Position numbers and translations under genes: made by a program. Below the pieces are notes generated by a model that worked only from the letters and a program-made list of their open reading frames with translations, was not told the origin of the DNA and did no database searches. Source: a bacterium (lineage in GTDB: Archaea > Nanoarchaeota > Nanoarchaeia > Woesearchaeales > UBA10216). Taken from it: a stretch of DNA of 38,015 nucleotides. Below are positions 29,317 through 38,015 of the stretch, piece by piece (position 1 is the first letter of the stretch; every line of letters begins with the position of its first letter). The stretch is from NCBI GenBank assembly GCA_024206195.1, contig JAAGZO010000777.1:1-38015 (forward strand). The letters are read 5' to 3'.

Positions 29317-30633
29317 ATGAATAATAAGAAAATACTTTTGATAGCCTTTTTTCTACTACTTATTGCGCTGCCGAGCGTAGTTGCAGCAGATGATATCATC
29401 TCAAACATACTGGAACCCTTAGAGGGCTTTGATGTAGCTGCTGTTTATGAGAATTACTATATGTTCATTGATTTTGTTATCTACATGTTCTTGTTCATTT
29501 ATTTAGCAAGATTCGGCTTAGGAAATAGATATGGTAAGGAACATAAGGGCATACCAGTAATGGTGGGTATTATTCTTGCTATTGGCGCAGCTGTGTTTGA
29601 AACAAATGTTAACTTTAATCTAGGACAACTCGGCGGGCTAGCACTGATTATTGTGCTGATATTCATTGGTGTATCTGTCTACGGTGTTCTGAAGAACCTT
29701 ACTGATAATAGAATGACAGCATCAGCTGTTGCAATGATCATAGTCTATGCATTTGTTTTTGCTATTGCAAGCCCATGGCTATCAGACATGGCAGATGAAA
29801 GCTCTTCAATTAGCCTTATCATGGGAATAATAAATCTGGTATTCCTCTTGGCTGTAATTTCTGTTCTTATACAACTCTTCAAAGGCGATATAGTTAAGTT
29901 ACCGTGGACGCATAAGGGAAATGGTGGCGATAGCCCCCCTGGTAGCCCTCCTGGTAGCCCTCCTGGTAGCTCACCAATTAATACAAATCAGTTGGGTAAT
30001 CAAAATCAAAATGCTAATGCTCAAAATGTCCAAATAAAAAAATTAGACGCTTGGGAGATGCAGAACTTGCAAGAAGAGATTGGCCTTCTGAATATGCTGA
30101 TAACTGAGATAAATACGCATCAGAATGATCCTGCAACACTGCAAAAACTAAAAACTGAGGCTGCATATAAAACACAAGAACTAAATAATCATGTTCAGAA
30201 AATTGAACAAGAAATGAAGGTGCATCTTCATGCTATTTTTGTTGATTATAATAATCTTATAAAAGCTATTAAGGGTGATCTATCAAAAGCGACGCCAAAT
30301 ACTAAATTATACTCAGAACTTCAAAAGGCATTTACTGACGTAAAACATTTGATGAAGGGAGACTTGGGTATCTTATGGGCTGGTTATAAACAGCTAGAGC
30401 ATCATATAAATAATTATATCAAGGAAGTTAATAATGGAATAGCTGAGATTGATAAGCAGAATGCAGGCAATTCTGTGCAGCATTTCTCTTCTGCAGTAGG
30501 TGAAATGCGGAATGCAGAAACAATTTTGAATAATATGCAGAAGGTTGAAAAAGATGTGGAAAAAGTAGAAAAAGACATAAATAACATATTAAAAAAGCTT
30601 TCTAAAAATAAATATAAAAAGTGGAGACCTTAA
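29317..30633 (+). CDS. Membrane protein with SPPG repeat linker and coiled-coil tail
   Basis: 438 aa. Residues 1-24 form a signal peptide or first helix; four to five more transmembrane helices follow to about residue 185. Residues about 204-219 are a Ser-Pro-Pro-Gly repeat encoded by a 12-bp tandem repeat, then an Asn/Gln-rich stretch (QLGNQNQNANAQNVQ). The C-terminal ~190 residues are helical and coiled-coil-like, ending in VEKDVEKVEKDINNILKK. The tail may contact a partner or the surface (side of membrane uncertain). GGTG lies 5 nt before the ATG at 29317; an ATG at 29313 is out of frame. Convergent with the TPR gene. Confidence 0.8.
   Translation: MNNKKILLIAFFLLLIALPSVVAADDIISNILEPLEGFDVAAVYENYYMFIDFVIYMFLFIYLARFGLGNRYGKEHKGIPVMVGIILAIGAAVFETNVNFNLGQLGGLALIIVLIFIGVSVYGVLKNLTDNRMTASAVAMIIVYAFVFAIASPWLSDMADESSSISLIMGIINLVFLLAVISVLIQLFKGDIVKLPWTHKGNGGDSPPGSPPGSPPGSSPINTNQLGNQNQNANAQNVQIKKLDAWEMQNLQEEIGLLNMLITEINTHQNDPATLQKLKTEAAYKTQELNNHVQKIEQEMKVHLHAIFVDYNNLIKAIKGDLSKATPNTKLYSELQKAFTDVKHLMKGDLGILWAGYKQLEHHINNYIKEVNNGIAEIDKQNAGNSVQHFSSAVGEMRNAETILNNMQKVEKDVEKVEKDINNILKKLSKNKYKKWRP
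29931..29966 (+). repeat. 12-bp tandem repeat, three copies
   Basis: The unit TAGCCCTCCTGG (first copy with one C/T change) is repeated three times in frame and encodes the Ser-Pro-Pro-Gly linker of the membrane protein. Such repeats vary in number by slippage. Confidence 0.85.
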
Positions 30634-32252
30634 ACCTTAACGCCTTCTAAGCAAAGTGTTAATCCTGTGTGTGTTTCTGCAACGTTTGGGTCAAGGCTTC
30701 TTGCTTCTCTAAAGTATGAAAGCCCTCTTTGGTATCCTTTTTCTATTAATCCTGACTTTTGGGCTAATTCTGAAATAAAGAGAATTGCATCATCAATATT
30801 ATGCATTAGTTGGTCAAATTCATCATGACCATTAAAAGCAGATGTTACTTTGTTGAGTGCCCTTTTTCCTCTGCCTGGTTGTTCCTTAAGAGGTGCTTCT
30901 AGTGCCCTGCTTTCAAGAACATATGCTGCTCCAAGGTTATTCTTTGCTAAAGCAAGTGTTGTTTCATCTTCAGGAAAACAGTCACTTACGTATTCAATCA
31001 TTCTTTCGAATGCACCTTTTGCTTTTGTCCACTCCTCTTGTTTAAGGTATGTAAGGCCTATGCCTCTTAGTGCATCCAGGTTATTAGGATCATTATCAAG
31101 AACAGTCTTATACAGGTCAATTGCTTCGTCAAGCGCTCCCTGGTTTCTCAGAACATCTCCTTCAAGTTTATTGTCTGGAAGAGGATGTCTTAGAGCTTCT
31201 CGTTTTTCTGCTCTTTCACTGAGTACGCCTTCATTTGATGCAATGCTGTCAACAAGATATCCCTTAACTACTTCATAGTTTTCTGGTTTCTTGCTTTTCT
31301 TGTCAAGTGCATGGTAGACCTTTTTTGCTGCTTTTACTATAGGATGCCTCTTGCTCTCCTTAACAGCTTCTGGCCTGAAGGTATCTCTAGCATAAAGTAA
31401 TGAATCAATAGAAACTGGAAGTCTTGCTTCATTTTCAGATTCTTTTTCAGTTCCACCTTTTTCATGATAATTAATGTTATGTGCTGTTCCAAGGTATGCG
31501 TGTCCTAGAACGTTTTCTGGTGCAAGCTGAACTGCTCTGTTTGCTGTTCCCTCAACACCATCCATGTTGTCTGCGAATAGAACTCTTGCAGCTTCAACAT
31601 TGTTCTCTGCAGTGTCGCCTCTCAGATAAGCATTTGTAATTACATTCTTGTCTGTTATTGCAATATTCCTTGGATCTTCAGTTGTAATCAGCAGATTATT
31701 CAGTCTAGAAAGACAGTGATTCTTTTCTGCAAATTTCTTCAAATTGCCTGTTGAATTATCAGCTGCGTCCTTTAGAATATTTGTTAAAAGAATAGTGTCA
31801 ACAGAGTGCACTGCACTAAGGCTGTATGCTTCTTCAAGTGCATCAAGGCCGTCCCTTATTGTAGTATAACTGGCTTCTGTTGCAAATGTGTGGGTATGCT
31901 TTTCAAGATCTAAAAGAACTTCCTCTCTGAACTGATGCCTTAATTCAGCATCGTTTCTATATTCTTCTATTGCTATGTCTCTTCTTTCTAATTCAGATTC
32001 CAAAAATGCTATGAAAGCTTCATCAGCACCATCACGAAGTCTTCCTTCGTATTCTGCTGTTTCGAATTCAAGATTTTTTATTTCATCCTTGCCGTAAAAG
32101 CTCATCAAGCGGTCATTAGGTATGACATTCATGTACTCTGTGGCTCTCAAAGCTGCAGCTAATGTTGCTGCATCATTAACCAGGGCAGTTGTATCCCTAG
32201 TCAAATTGCCTCCAGGATTTAAAATCTTGGAAAGAAAAGTCAAAAAAATCAC
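30630..32252 (-). CDS. TPR-repeat protein
   Basis: 540 aa from a GTG whose last two bases overlap the stop of the upstream gene (GTGA, 4-nt overlap), indicating translational coupling. The C-terminal third contains tetratricopeptide repeats: GDVLRNQGALDEAIDLYKTVLDNDPNNLDALRGIGLTYLKQEEWTKAKGAF gives two units, with further partial repeats (GLSYFREARSLDPNVAETHTGL). The N-terminal 350 residues are helical without a recognised domain. There is no signal peptide. TPR proteins act as scaffolds; the partner here is probably the co-transcribed 298-aa protein (inference). Confidence 0.82.
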   Translation of the reverse strand: MIFLTFLSKILNPGGNLTRDTTALVNDAATLAAALRATEYMNVIPNDRLMSFYGKDEIKNLEFETAEYEGRLRDGADEAFIAFLESELERRDIAIEEYRNDAELRHQFREEVLLDLEKHTHTFATEASYTTIRDGLDALEEAYSLSAVHSVDTILLTNILKDAADNSTGNLKKFAEKNHCLSRLNNLLITTEDPRNIAITDKNVITNAYLRGDTAENNVEAARVLFADNMDGVEGTANRAVQLAPENVLGHAYLGTAHNINYHEKGGTEKESENEARLPVSIDSLLYARDTFRPEAVKESKRHPIVKAAKKVYHALDKKSKKPENYEVVKGYLVDSIASNEGVLSERAEKREALRHPLPDNKLEGDVLRNQGALDEAIDLYKTVLDNDPNNLDALRGIGLTYLKQEEWTKAKGAFERMIEYVSDCFPEDETTLALAKNNLGAAYVLESRALEAPLKEQPGRGKRALNKVTSAFNGHDEFDQLMHNIDDAILFISELAQKSGLIEKGYQRGLSYFREARSLDPNVAETHTGLTLCLEGVKV

Positions 32253-33145
32253 CCTTGTGTTGGTACTTCGTAATCGTGTGTTGCGTATTGTAGCAAGAGT
32301 CCGTGTGCTTCTGTACCAGGTGTTATCTTTACCTGTCTAGCATCTGCTTCCATCAGGTCGTCAATGTGTTCAATTGCTTCAAGCCTTTTCTCTAGGCTTA
32401 TTCTAAGCTTCTTTGCACCCTTAACTCCAACATCTTCCCAATCAGATAGCTGTTCTATTTGGTTCTGTGCTTTCTGATATAGGCCCTCTGGACTTAGAGC
32501 AAATGTCATGCCGGTTTCTTTTGTAAGTGTTGCAAGGTTCTTCCTTAGCACGTCGTATTGGCTATCTGCGTCGTATCCATTGTCATTCATGTTTTTAGCG
32601 TTTTCAACACTTACGTGATCCATTGCATTGACAATTTTAGTAATGTCCTTTTTAGCTTCTGCCTGTGCTTTTTCTAGTGGATTAGCAACATATTTATCGT
32701 GCATTCCCTTGTTCTCTTCAATAGCCTTTCTTGTGAATCCCCTTGTTTTAAATTCATAATCCTGAACCTCAGATACGTCAGGAGCAGTCATATTCATCTT
32801 GTAGTCGTCTGTGCCATCTATCTTGTGATTAGGTCTTAAAGAAACTTCAGGAGTGTCGGTTCCATACATGCTTTTGAAGGTTCTTGTTCCTTCGCTGTCA
32901 ACCTTTGGAGCCTTTCTGGTTCCTGTTATTCCTTCAGCAGTCTTTATAATTGCGTCGAATAGCTTTACAGTGTCTCTGTCAAGCTCTCCCTGATACTGTG
33001 TTTCGTGTGCTTCCTGTTGGGCTATCTGTGCATTGAAATCAGCTTCTGCTTCTGCATTAGCTCTTTCCTCTGCAGCCTTCAGTTTAGCATAATCATTAAT
33101 TATTTCTTCCTTAGATTGCATTCCGAAAAATTTTCTTATTCCCAT
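32249..33145 (-). CDS. Unknown helical cytoplasmic protein, partner of TPR gene
   Basis: 298 aa. It begins MGIRKFFGMQSKEEIINDY and continues with an Ala/Glu/Gln-rich helix. A middle region has few hydrophobics and many charges (DYKMNMTAPDVSEVQDYEF). The C-terminal half is helical (KAQNQIEQLSDWEDVGVKGAKKLRISLEKRLEAIEHIDDL). No signal, membrane helix or known family. A clear GAGGTGG Shine-Dalgarno about 8 nt before the ATG and a TATA box GGTTTATATAC near 33194-33204 mark it as the first gene of the two-gene unit. Confidence 0.75.
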   Translation of the reverse strand: MGIRKFFGMQSKEEIINDYAKLKAAEERANAEAEADFNAQIAQQEAHETQYQGELDRDTVKLFDAIIKTAEGITGTRKAPKVDSEGTRTFKSMYGTDTPEVSLRPNHKIDGTDDYKMNMTAPDVSEVQDYEFKTRGFTRKAIEENKGMHDKYVANPLEKAQAEAKKDITKIVNAMDHVSVENAKNMNDNGYDADSQYDVLRKNLATLTKETGMTFALSPEGLYQKAQNQIEQLSDWEDVGVKGAKKLRISLEKRLEAIEHIDDLMEADARQVKITPGTEAHGLLLQYATHDYEVPTQG

Positions 33146-33407
33146 TTGATTCCACCTCGGATTATTAGTTATTTAGTAGTAGTAAAACAGTACTAGTATA
33201 TAAACCTTTCGGTTAGTAGTTACTCATGAGTACTAAAAGGCTCTTTTTGGATAATTCTTGGTTTTTGTGGTTTCTCTGCTCTTGAAACAACGAAAGATTT
33301 AAAAACAAGAATTCATATATTGCATTTTATAAAGTAGATAGAAAACTTTATAAACCGAGTGTTAATATAGAGACCCAACTAATCATTTGTAAAAAGAGAA
33401 TAAAAAA
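33146..33407. promoter_or_regulatory. Divergent promoter region (TPR unit / glycosyltransferase)
   Basis: 262 bp without a gene. For the minus-strand unit, a TATA box GGTTTATATAC lies near 33194-33204. For the plus-strand glycosyltransferase, ACTTTATAAACC lies near 33346-33357 with a leader of about 30 nt. A 10-bp palindrome ACTCATGAGT lies at 33222-33231, and a further TATA-like GATTTAAAAAC near 33296-33306 has no gene assigned. Confidence 0.5.
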
Positions 33408-34778
33408 ATGGCTTTTTTAGAGACAGTATATGGCTTATCATCCACTATCGCTGATACTTACTTTTCTTTATTTAACAAGATAGGCGGATTTATCTATTCT
33501 TTTTACGCAGATTACTCTCGAACCATACTGAATGGGATGAATTTTTTCTTTGAGAGCACATTCAAGTTCTTTTTAATCCTTACAATCCTTCTTGCTTTTT
33601 TCTACCTTTTCATGTCAATCGTGGCACTGTTCAAGAAAAGAAGAAACAACCTTTTGCTGAAAAAAGGAGAAGAGCCAAAAGTAACAATTCAGATTCCTAC
33701 GTATAATGAGCTGGCAGCACTGAACTGTGCAGAGCGATGCCTGAAAATGGACTATCCAAAGGATAAGCTGCAGATAATAATCGGAGATGACAGCTCGAAA
33801 AAAGAGATATCAAAACAAATCGATGATTTCGCAAAGAAGAACAGCAGAATACTTGTTACAAGGCGAGGAAGCAACATAGGCTTCAAGCCAGGAAACCTTA
33901 ATCACATGCTAAAGTCCACAACAGGAGATATAATTATCATATTTGATTCTGACTTCCTTCCTGAAAAGGATTTCGTAAGAAAGATCGTTGTTCCTTATAA
34001 AGATGAGAACGTTGCTGTTGTACAATCAAGATGGGATATAATCAATTACAGTCAGAACTTTTTCACAATTGTAGGAGGCACAGTAACATTAATCACGCAT
34101 CAGATTGTGCTTCCTTTTGTTCACCTTCTCAAAGCAAACACCTTTTTGTGCGGCTCAGCTGAGTCCATTAGAAAAAAGGACCTTGAGGCTGCTGGCGGAT
34201 GGAGAATGGGCAGCCTGACAGAGGATGTTGAGTGCTCAATGCGCTTGTACAAGATGGGTAAGAAACTGGTATACATGCCAGAGCTCACATGCAAATGTGA
34301 AGCTCCTCACAAATTCAATGATTTGTGCAAGCAGCAGATGAGATGGGCTTTTGGTGTTATATCTTCAATGAAAACCCACACTCTTGGTGTTTTCGCAAGC
34401 AAAAGAACAAGGATAAGAGACAAGTTCTCTGTTGCTATATTTTCATCTGGCTACATGTTTTCCATACTCATACTTGCACTGACTATTTTCGGAACATTAT
34501 CTATAATCAGCACTGAGCCAGCTCCAATAAACTGGGCTAGGTTCCTTTCAGAGACAGGAAGAAACATACTATTAACAAGCGGATTCCTTGTTGCTTGTGC
34601 TGTTGCTTTGGCAATAGGCAGGAAGAAGGTATTAGAAATACCAAAGATGCTTGCAGCATCACTGTCTGTTGGACTTGCTGTTACATTCTATGTAAACCTT
34701 GGCATATTCAAGGCACTCTTTGGAAGAGGCATGCAGTGGTTCATGCTGAGCAAACTAGGGAACAAAAGAGCACAATGA
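33408..34778 (+). CDS. Membrane glycosyltransferase family 2 (cellulose-synthase-like)
   Basis: 456 aa. It has one or two N-terminal hydrophobic helices (about 50-75), then a GT2 catalytic domain: TIQIPTYNE (92-101), GDDSS with D127/D128, FDSD with D180/D182, the TED motif at 271-273 and QQMRW (Q309-W313). This D, DxD, TED, QxxRW set defines processive beta-glycosyltransferases such as cellulose, mannan or hyaluronan synthases. Three C-terminal transmembrane helices follow. It probably extrudes or builds an envelope polysaccharide; sugar unknown. Its stop overlaps the next start (ATGA). Confidence 0.92.
   Translation: MAFLETVYGLSSTIADTYFSLFNKIGGFIYSFYADYSRTILNGMNFFFESTFKFFLILTILLAFFYLFMSIVALFKKRRNNLLLKKGEEPKVTIQIPTYNELAALNCAERCLKMDYPKDKLQIIIGDDSSKKEISKQIDDFAKKNSRILVTRRGSNIGFKPGNLNHMLKSTTGDIIIIFDSDFLPEKDFVRKIVVPYKDENVAVVQSRWDIINYSQNFFTIVGGTVTLITHQIVLPFVHLLKANTFLCGSAESIRKKDLEAAGGWRMGSLTEDVECSMRLYKMGKKLVYMPELTCKCEAPHKFNDLCKQQMRWAFGVISSMKTHTLGVFASKRTRIRDKFSVAIFSSGYMFSILILALTIFGTLSIISTEPAPINWARFLSETGRNILLTSGFLVACAVALAIGRKKVLEIPKMLAASLSVGLAVTFYVNLGIFKALFGRGMQWFMLSKLGNKRAQ
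34473..34493 (+). repeat. 21-bp exact direct repeat, copy 1
   Basis: This 21-bp segment in the first glycosyltransferase gene is identical to 34973-34993 in the DUF4190-like gene, exactly 500 bp apart. In both cases it encodes LALTIFG inside a transmembrane helix. Confidence 0.75.
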
Positions 34779-35062
34779 AACAAAAGGATTCTTTTCACGC
34801 AAAGCTAGCATTCTGGATTAGTTTAGGATTCTGGATACCTTTGTTTAACATAGGGATATGCATTGCTGCTATCATACTGGCAGTTCAGGCACTAAAGAAG
34901 CAGTCTAATGATCCAGAGCGCTTCGGAGGCCTGAGGTTTGCAATCATTGCAATTGTACTGGCAGTTTCTGGTCTTGCACTGACTATTTTCGGATATGTTG
35001 CCTATTTGATGAGCGACGCAATCTGCGGAAGTGCGATTTGTCAGGCACAGTTTACAGGATAA
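34775..35062 (+). CDS. Small DUF4190-like membrane protein
   Basis: 95 aa from the ATG at 34775, which overlaps the glycosyltransferase stop; the longer open frame upstream is inside that gene. Two transmembrane helices (about 10-38 and 52-80) flank a short basic loop ALKKQSNDPERFGGLRFAIIAI, the layout of DUF4190 proteins. Coupled translation suggests an accessory of the glycosyltransferase (inference). The last 11 nt overlap the convergent second glycosyltransferase. A stretch encoding LALTIFG is identical at DNA level to one in the upstream gene. Confidence 0.78.
   Translation: MKQKDSFHAKLAFWISLGFWIPLFNIGICIAAIILAVQALKKQSNDPERFGGLRFAIIAIVLAVSGLALTIFGYVAYLMSDAICGSAICQAQFTG
34973..34993 (+). 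repeat. 21-bp exact direct repeat, copy 2
   Basis: Second copy of the repeat at 34473-34493, within the second helix of the DUF4190-like protein. Confidence 0.75.
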
Positions 35063-36320
35063 AATATTTCTTCTTTGAGAACAGGTTCTTTATTACACCA
35101 GCAACTATTGCAATATCCAAAATTATTGTGTATGGGAAATAAAAGAACAGAACAAAAGCTGTTTTAAGATGCACCTTTCCATTAAACTTCACAATAGCTA
35201 CTGAGGTCATTAGAAGGGTGATTATCCCGGACATAACACCAAAGATATTGAGGAAGTTTACTCCCCAAACAGGGATCTTATAGAGCACGTAAAAAGGACC
35301 AATCACTGAGAACCATCTGAAGATGTATAATGCGGTTTCAATTATGCTGTCAGGCATCCAGTAATAAACCTGGTATGCTGTCAATGGAAAGAAGACAAAT
35401 GCAAAAAAGGTCCACCAGAACTGGTTTCCGAATAAGAACATGACAGGCACAGACTTTTTCTGGCTTTGAAGCAGATTCCTGCTTTTAACTAAAGATTGCA
35501 GAGCGCCATAATACCATCTCATCCTCTGCTTAATAAGGCTGTTAACACTGGAACATTCCTTTGTTGATATCATCGCCTCTCTGACCGTTACAATGCGATA
35601 TTTCTGCCTATACATCTCAAGGCAGATATCCATGTCTTCTGTTAGCGTGTCTCTCTTGAAATAACCGATTTGTTTTAGAACAGACTTTTTGTAACAAGCA
35701 ACAAAACCAAAAAACCAGACAGTGTTTCCAAAGACCTTTGAAAATGAAACCCTGATTACATTGTTCAAGGCATACTCAACCATCTGAAAATAACCAATCA
35801 TTGTCTTTGGGCTTCCAATCACTGCAATTGCATTTGTTGCAGCAACATCCTTTTGCAGAATTGGTGCTACGAGATTCTTTATTGTGTCTCTTTGCAGGGT
35901 TATGTCAGCATCAATTGCAACGATTAACTCATTCTTTGCCTTTTTAACTCCAAGATTCAAGGCTTCAGATTTCCCTTTATGCTTTCCCTCAACAAGTCTT
36001 ATGTTTTTGAACTTTTTTGCTATTTCAGCAGTGTTGTCTCTTGAACCGTCATCAACAACAATGACCTCCATTAGCTTTTTGTCATAATCAGAATTAAAGA
36101 CTGATTTCAGGCAAGTGCGAATGTTCTTTTCCTCGTTAAAAGCAGGGATAATAATAGAAATCTTTGGTAACTTCTCTGGCACTTCATATGCTGGTCTTTT
36201 TTTGAATACTGCTATGATTGCTGTAATAAAGAGAAAGAACAGGAAGCTGAACAGGATGAAAAAGACTCCCATCCCTATATTCATGATAATATCATCACTG
36301 TAAAACTGGAAATTAACCAT
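35052..36320 (-). CDS. Membrane glycosyltransferase family 2
   Basis: 422 aa. An N-terminal helix (about 14-39) is followed by the GT2 domain: ISIIIPAFNEE (54-64), VVDDGS with D90/D91, DAD at 137-139, TEDMD from 227 and QRMRW at 265-269. Three or four C-terminal helices follow. It resembles poly-N-acetylglucosamine or hyaluronan synthase-type enzymes and is distinct from the other glycosyltransferase (DDGS rather than DDSS). A TTTTATTC element about 26 nt before the ATG suggests a leaderless mRNA. It is convergent with the first glycosyltransferase/DUF4190 pair. Confidence 0.92.
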   Translation of the reverse strand: MVNFQFYSDDIIMNIGMGVFFILFSFLFFLFITAIIAVFKKRPAYEVPEKLPKISIIIPAFNEEKNIRTCLKSVFNSDYDKKLMEVIVVDDGSRDNTAEIAKKFKNIRLVEGKHKGKSEALNLGVKKAKNELIVAIDADITLQRDTIKNLVAPILQKDVAATNAIAVIGSPKTMIGYFQMVEYALNNVIRVSFSKVFGNTVWFFGFVACYKKSVLKQIGYFKRDTLTEDMDICLEMYRQKYRIVTVREAMISTKECSSVNSLIKQRMRWYYGALQSLVKSRNLLQSQKKSVPVMFLFGNQFWWTFFAFVFFPLTAYQVYYWMPDSIIETALYIFRWFSVIGPFYVLYKIPVWGVNFLNIFGVMSGIITLLMTSVAIVKFNGKVHLKTAFVLFFYFPYTIILDIAIVAGVIKNLFSKKKYFIL

Positions 36321-36370
36321 AGCTGGTTCTAGTAATGGTTAGAATAAAAATGTTTTGAAAAATAAGAAAT

Positions 36371-36679
36371 TTATTCGATCATCTCAATTTCTATGTTAAG
36401 ACCCTCTGGGATAGGGACGCGCATGACTAGTCTTAGTGCACGCTCGTCTACGCCAAGGTCAACAAGGCGCTTATGAACCCTCATCTCAAATCGGTCCCAA
36501 CTTGCCTTGCCATCACCACACGGGCTCTTTCGTGTAGTAACCTTAAGCTTCTTGGTTGGTAGCGGAATTGGTCCACGCATGTCTACTCCAGTCTTCTCTA
36601 CGATGTCTCTTATCGAGTCACAAATTTGATTGATCTTCTCGATTTCCGTGCTTGCTAATTTTATTCTTGCTTTAGGCAT
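36371..36679 (-). CDS. rps10: Small-subunit ribosomal protein S10 (uS10)
   Basis: 102 aa, standard archaeal length. It is a component of the 30S head. Recognisable segments: [38 protein letters not shown], and [35 protein letters not shown]. It lies 66 nt downstream of the EF-1alpha gene, the conserved archaeal order (EF-1alpha then S10). GGTGGTTGGT upstream can act as ribosome binding site. Confidence 0.98.
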   Translation of the reverse strand: MPKARIKLASTEIEKINQICDSIRDIVEKTGVDMRGPIPLPTKKLKVTTRKSPCGDGKASWDRFEMRVHKRLVDLGVDERALRLVMRVPIPEGLNIEIEMIE

Positions 36680-36745
36680 TTTTGTTGTCTACCAACCACC
36701 ACATGATAAGCTAAGCTCACCATGTTCCCTTGTTCAGGGTGCGGT

Positions 36746-38015
36746 TTATGCTTTCTTGACTAGGTCTATACACATTCCAGCTGCAACAGTTGCGCCAGAA
36801 TCTCTAACAGCGAACCTTGCTAGCTGTGGAATTTCACTTTGCTTCTCAATAACCAGTGGTGTAACAGGCTTAACCTGTACAATAGCTGCATCACCGTTCT
36901 TGATGAAGTCAGGGTTCTCCTGTAGTACCTCACCTGTTGCTGGATTAAGCTTCTTCTTAATAGCTGTAATCTGACAAGCAACCTGTGCTGTGTGTATGTG
37001 GAATACAGGTGTATATCCGATTGTAACAACGCTTGGATGATTCAATACTACGATTTGAGCTGTGAACTCAGTAGCAACAGTAGGTACGTTGTCGGTCTTA
37101 CCGATAACATCTCCTCTTGTGATGTCTTTCTTTCCAATGCCCCTTACGTTGAAGCCGATGTTGTCCCCAGGACCTGCCTGTGGCATCTGCTCGTGGTGCA
37201 TCTCTACGGTCTTAATCTCTCCGTTAACGCCCGTACCTTCTCTACCAGGTACAGCTGTGATCTTGTCACCAACCTTAACAATACCAGTCTCAACTCTACC
37301 AACTGGTACAACACCTATTCCTGTGATGTTATAAACATCCTGGATAGGTAGTCTTAATGGTAGGTCTGTTGGTTTTTCTGGCTCTTTTAGCTCGTTAATA
37401 GCCTCAATAAGTGTAGGTCCCTGGTACCAAGCCATCTTATCAGATTTCTTGAATACGTTGTCGCCTGGCAAAGAAGCCATAGCAACGAACTGAATTATCT
37501 CAGGGTTGTAACCAACTGTCTTTAGAAGTTTGCTAACCTCTTCCTTAACCTCTCCGAAGCGCTTCTCGTCATAGTTTACCATGTCAAGCTTGTTGACACC
37601 AACTATAAGCTGATTAACTCCCAAGGTCTTTGCTAGGAAGATGTGCTCTCTTGTCTGCGCCTGAACACCGTCACTCTTGTTGCCTGAAACAACAAGAACA
37701 CCAGCGTCTGCCTGGGAAGCTCCTGTAATCATGTTCTTTACGAAGTCCCTGTGGCCAGGTGCGTCAATTATTGTGAAGTAATATTTGTCTGTCTCAAATT
37801 TCTTGTGAGCCAGGTCAATTGTAACTCCTCTTTCTTGCTCTTCTTTCAGGTTGTCCATAACGAAAGCGAATTCGAAGCCGGACTTTCCTAGCTCCTTAGC
37901 CTTCTCTGTAAGCTTTCTCATGGTCTGTTCATCGACAGTACCTGAATCGAAAAGTAGTCTTCCAACTGTTGTTGACTTGCCGTGGTCTACGTGACCCACG
38001 AATACAAGGTTAATG
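36746..38015 (-). CDS. tuf: Translation elongation factor EF-1alpha, 5' end beyond the window
   Basis: At least 422 residues are visible and the frame stays open to the window edge, where [15 protein letters not shown] reads in; only the first few residues are missing. It is the GTPase that brings aminoacyl-tRNA to the ribosome. G-motifs: GHVDHGKST (P-loop), [12 protein letters not shown] (switch II with catalytic His), NKLD (guanine specificity). Beta-barrel domains 2 and 3 follow ([39 protein letters not shown]). Codon use is strongly biased, as expected for a very highly expressed gene. Confidence 0.97.
   Translation of the reverse strand, partial: INLVFVGHVDHGKSTTVGRLLFDSGTVDEQTMRKLTEKAKELGKSGFEFAFVMDNLKEEQERGVTIDLAHKKFETDKYYFTIIDAPGHRDFVKNMITGASQADAGVLVVSGNKSDGVQAQTREHIFLAKTLGVNQLIVGVNKLDMVNYDEKRFGEVKEEVSKLLKTVGYNPEIIQFVAMASLPGDNVFKKSDKMAWYQGPTLIEAINELKEPEKPTDLPLRLPIQDVYNITGIGVVPVGRVETGIVKVGDKITAVPGREGTGVNGEIKTVEMHHEQMPQAGPGDNIGFNVRGIGKKDITRGDVIGKTDNVPTVATEFTAQIVVLNHPSVVTIGYTPVFHIHTAQVACQITAIKKKLNPATGEVLQENPDFIKNGDAAIVQVKPVTPLVIEKQSEIPQLARFAVRDSGATVAAGMCIDLVKKA

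Noticed and set aside
34595..34774. Longer N-terminus for the DUF4190-like protein
   Set aside because: It runs inside the glycosyltransferase gene in another frame; the ATGA overlap at 34775 is a better start.
1..38015. CRISPR arrays, insertion sequences, integrases, rRNA or replication origin
   Set aside because: No regularly spaced repeats, transposase motifs, rRNA segments or origin-type repeat clusters were seen on either strand.

Overview
This window looks like a chromosomal segment of an archaeon, most likely a small-genome DPANN lineage of the Woesearchaeota/Pacearchaeota type. The archaeal assignment rests on archaeal/eukaryote-type prolyl-tRNA synthetase, Pth2, Alba, Tyw3, the EF-1alpha/S10 pair, a tRNA with a bulge-helix-bulge intron, class III (prepilin) signal sequences and TATA boxes about 26 nt before many start codons (leaderless genes). 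The DPANN assignment is an inference from surface-protein style and gene content; no rRNA is present to test it.

Layout. 1-655 (minus): tandem pilin-like genes, the second cut by the window edge. 749-4874: an unlisted 38-aa ORF, proS, a small unknown gene, two related ECF-S-like membrane proteins flanking pth2, a 44-aa ORF and alba. 4943-5105: tRNA-Arg(TCG) with a 91-nt intron in the T-loop, then a strongly structured stretch and a small zinc-binding protein. 5538-15756 (plus): a cell-surface island with four or five pilin-like proteins, a protein with a degenerate zinc-peptidase motif, and two large Cys-rich secreted proteins. 15758-18035: a methyltransferase, a DUF1189-like membrane protein and two related coiled/acidic proteins. 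18233-20269: an S-layer-like protein behind a promoter-dense leader. 20378-21807: a fused MNT-HEPN protein and tyw3.

21744-28715 (minus) is one tight run: AbrB-like regulator (apparently frameshifted at an A7 run), nnrD (NAD(P)HX repair), a Kef-type antiporter with an NAD-binding RCK domain, YhbY, and three genes ending in an unusually large xylose-isomerase-like TIM barrel with a complete-looking metal site. The trio of 472-aa, 187-aa and 632-aa proteins is the best candidate here for an undescribed system. 28843-33145 holds two membrane proteins and a two-gene TPR module. 33408-36320 holds two convergent family-2 glycosyltransferases and a DUF4190-like protein. The window ends with rps10 and the truncated EF-1alpha gene, part of the archaeal str operon.

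How the genes fit together: a housekeeping translation and chromatin set is interleaved with a large envelope programme (pilins, Cys-rich proteins, S-layer-like protein, glycosyltransferases). No pilus ATPase, prepilin peptidase, integrase, transposase, rRNA or CRISPR array was seen.
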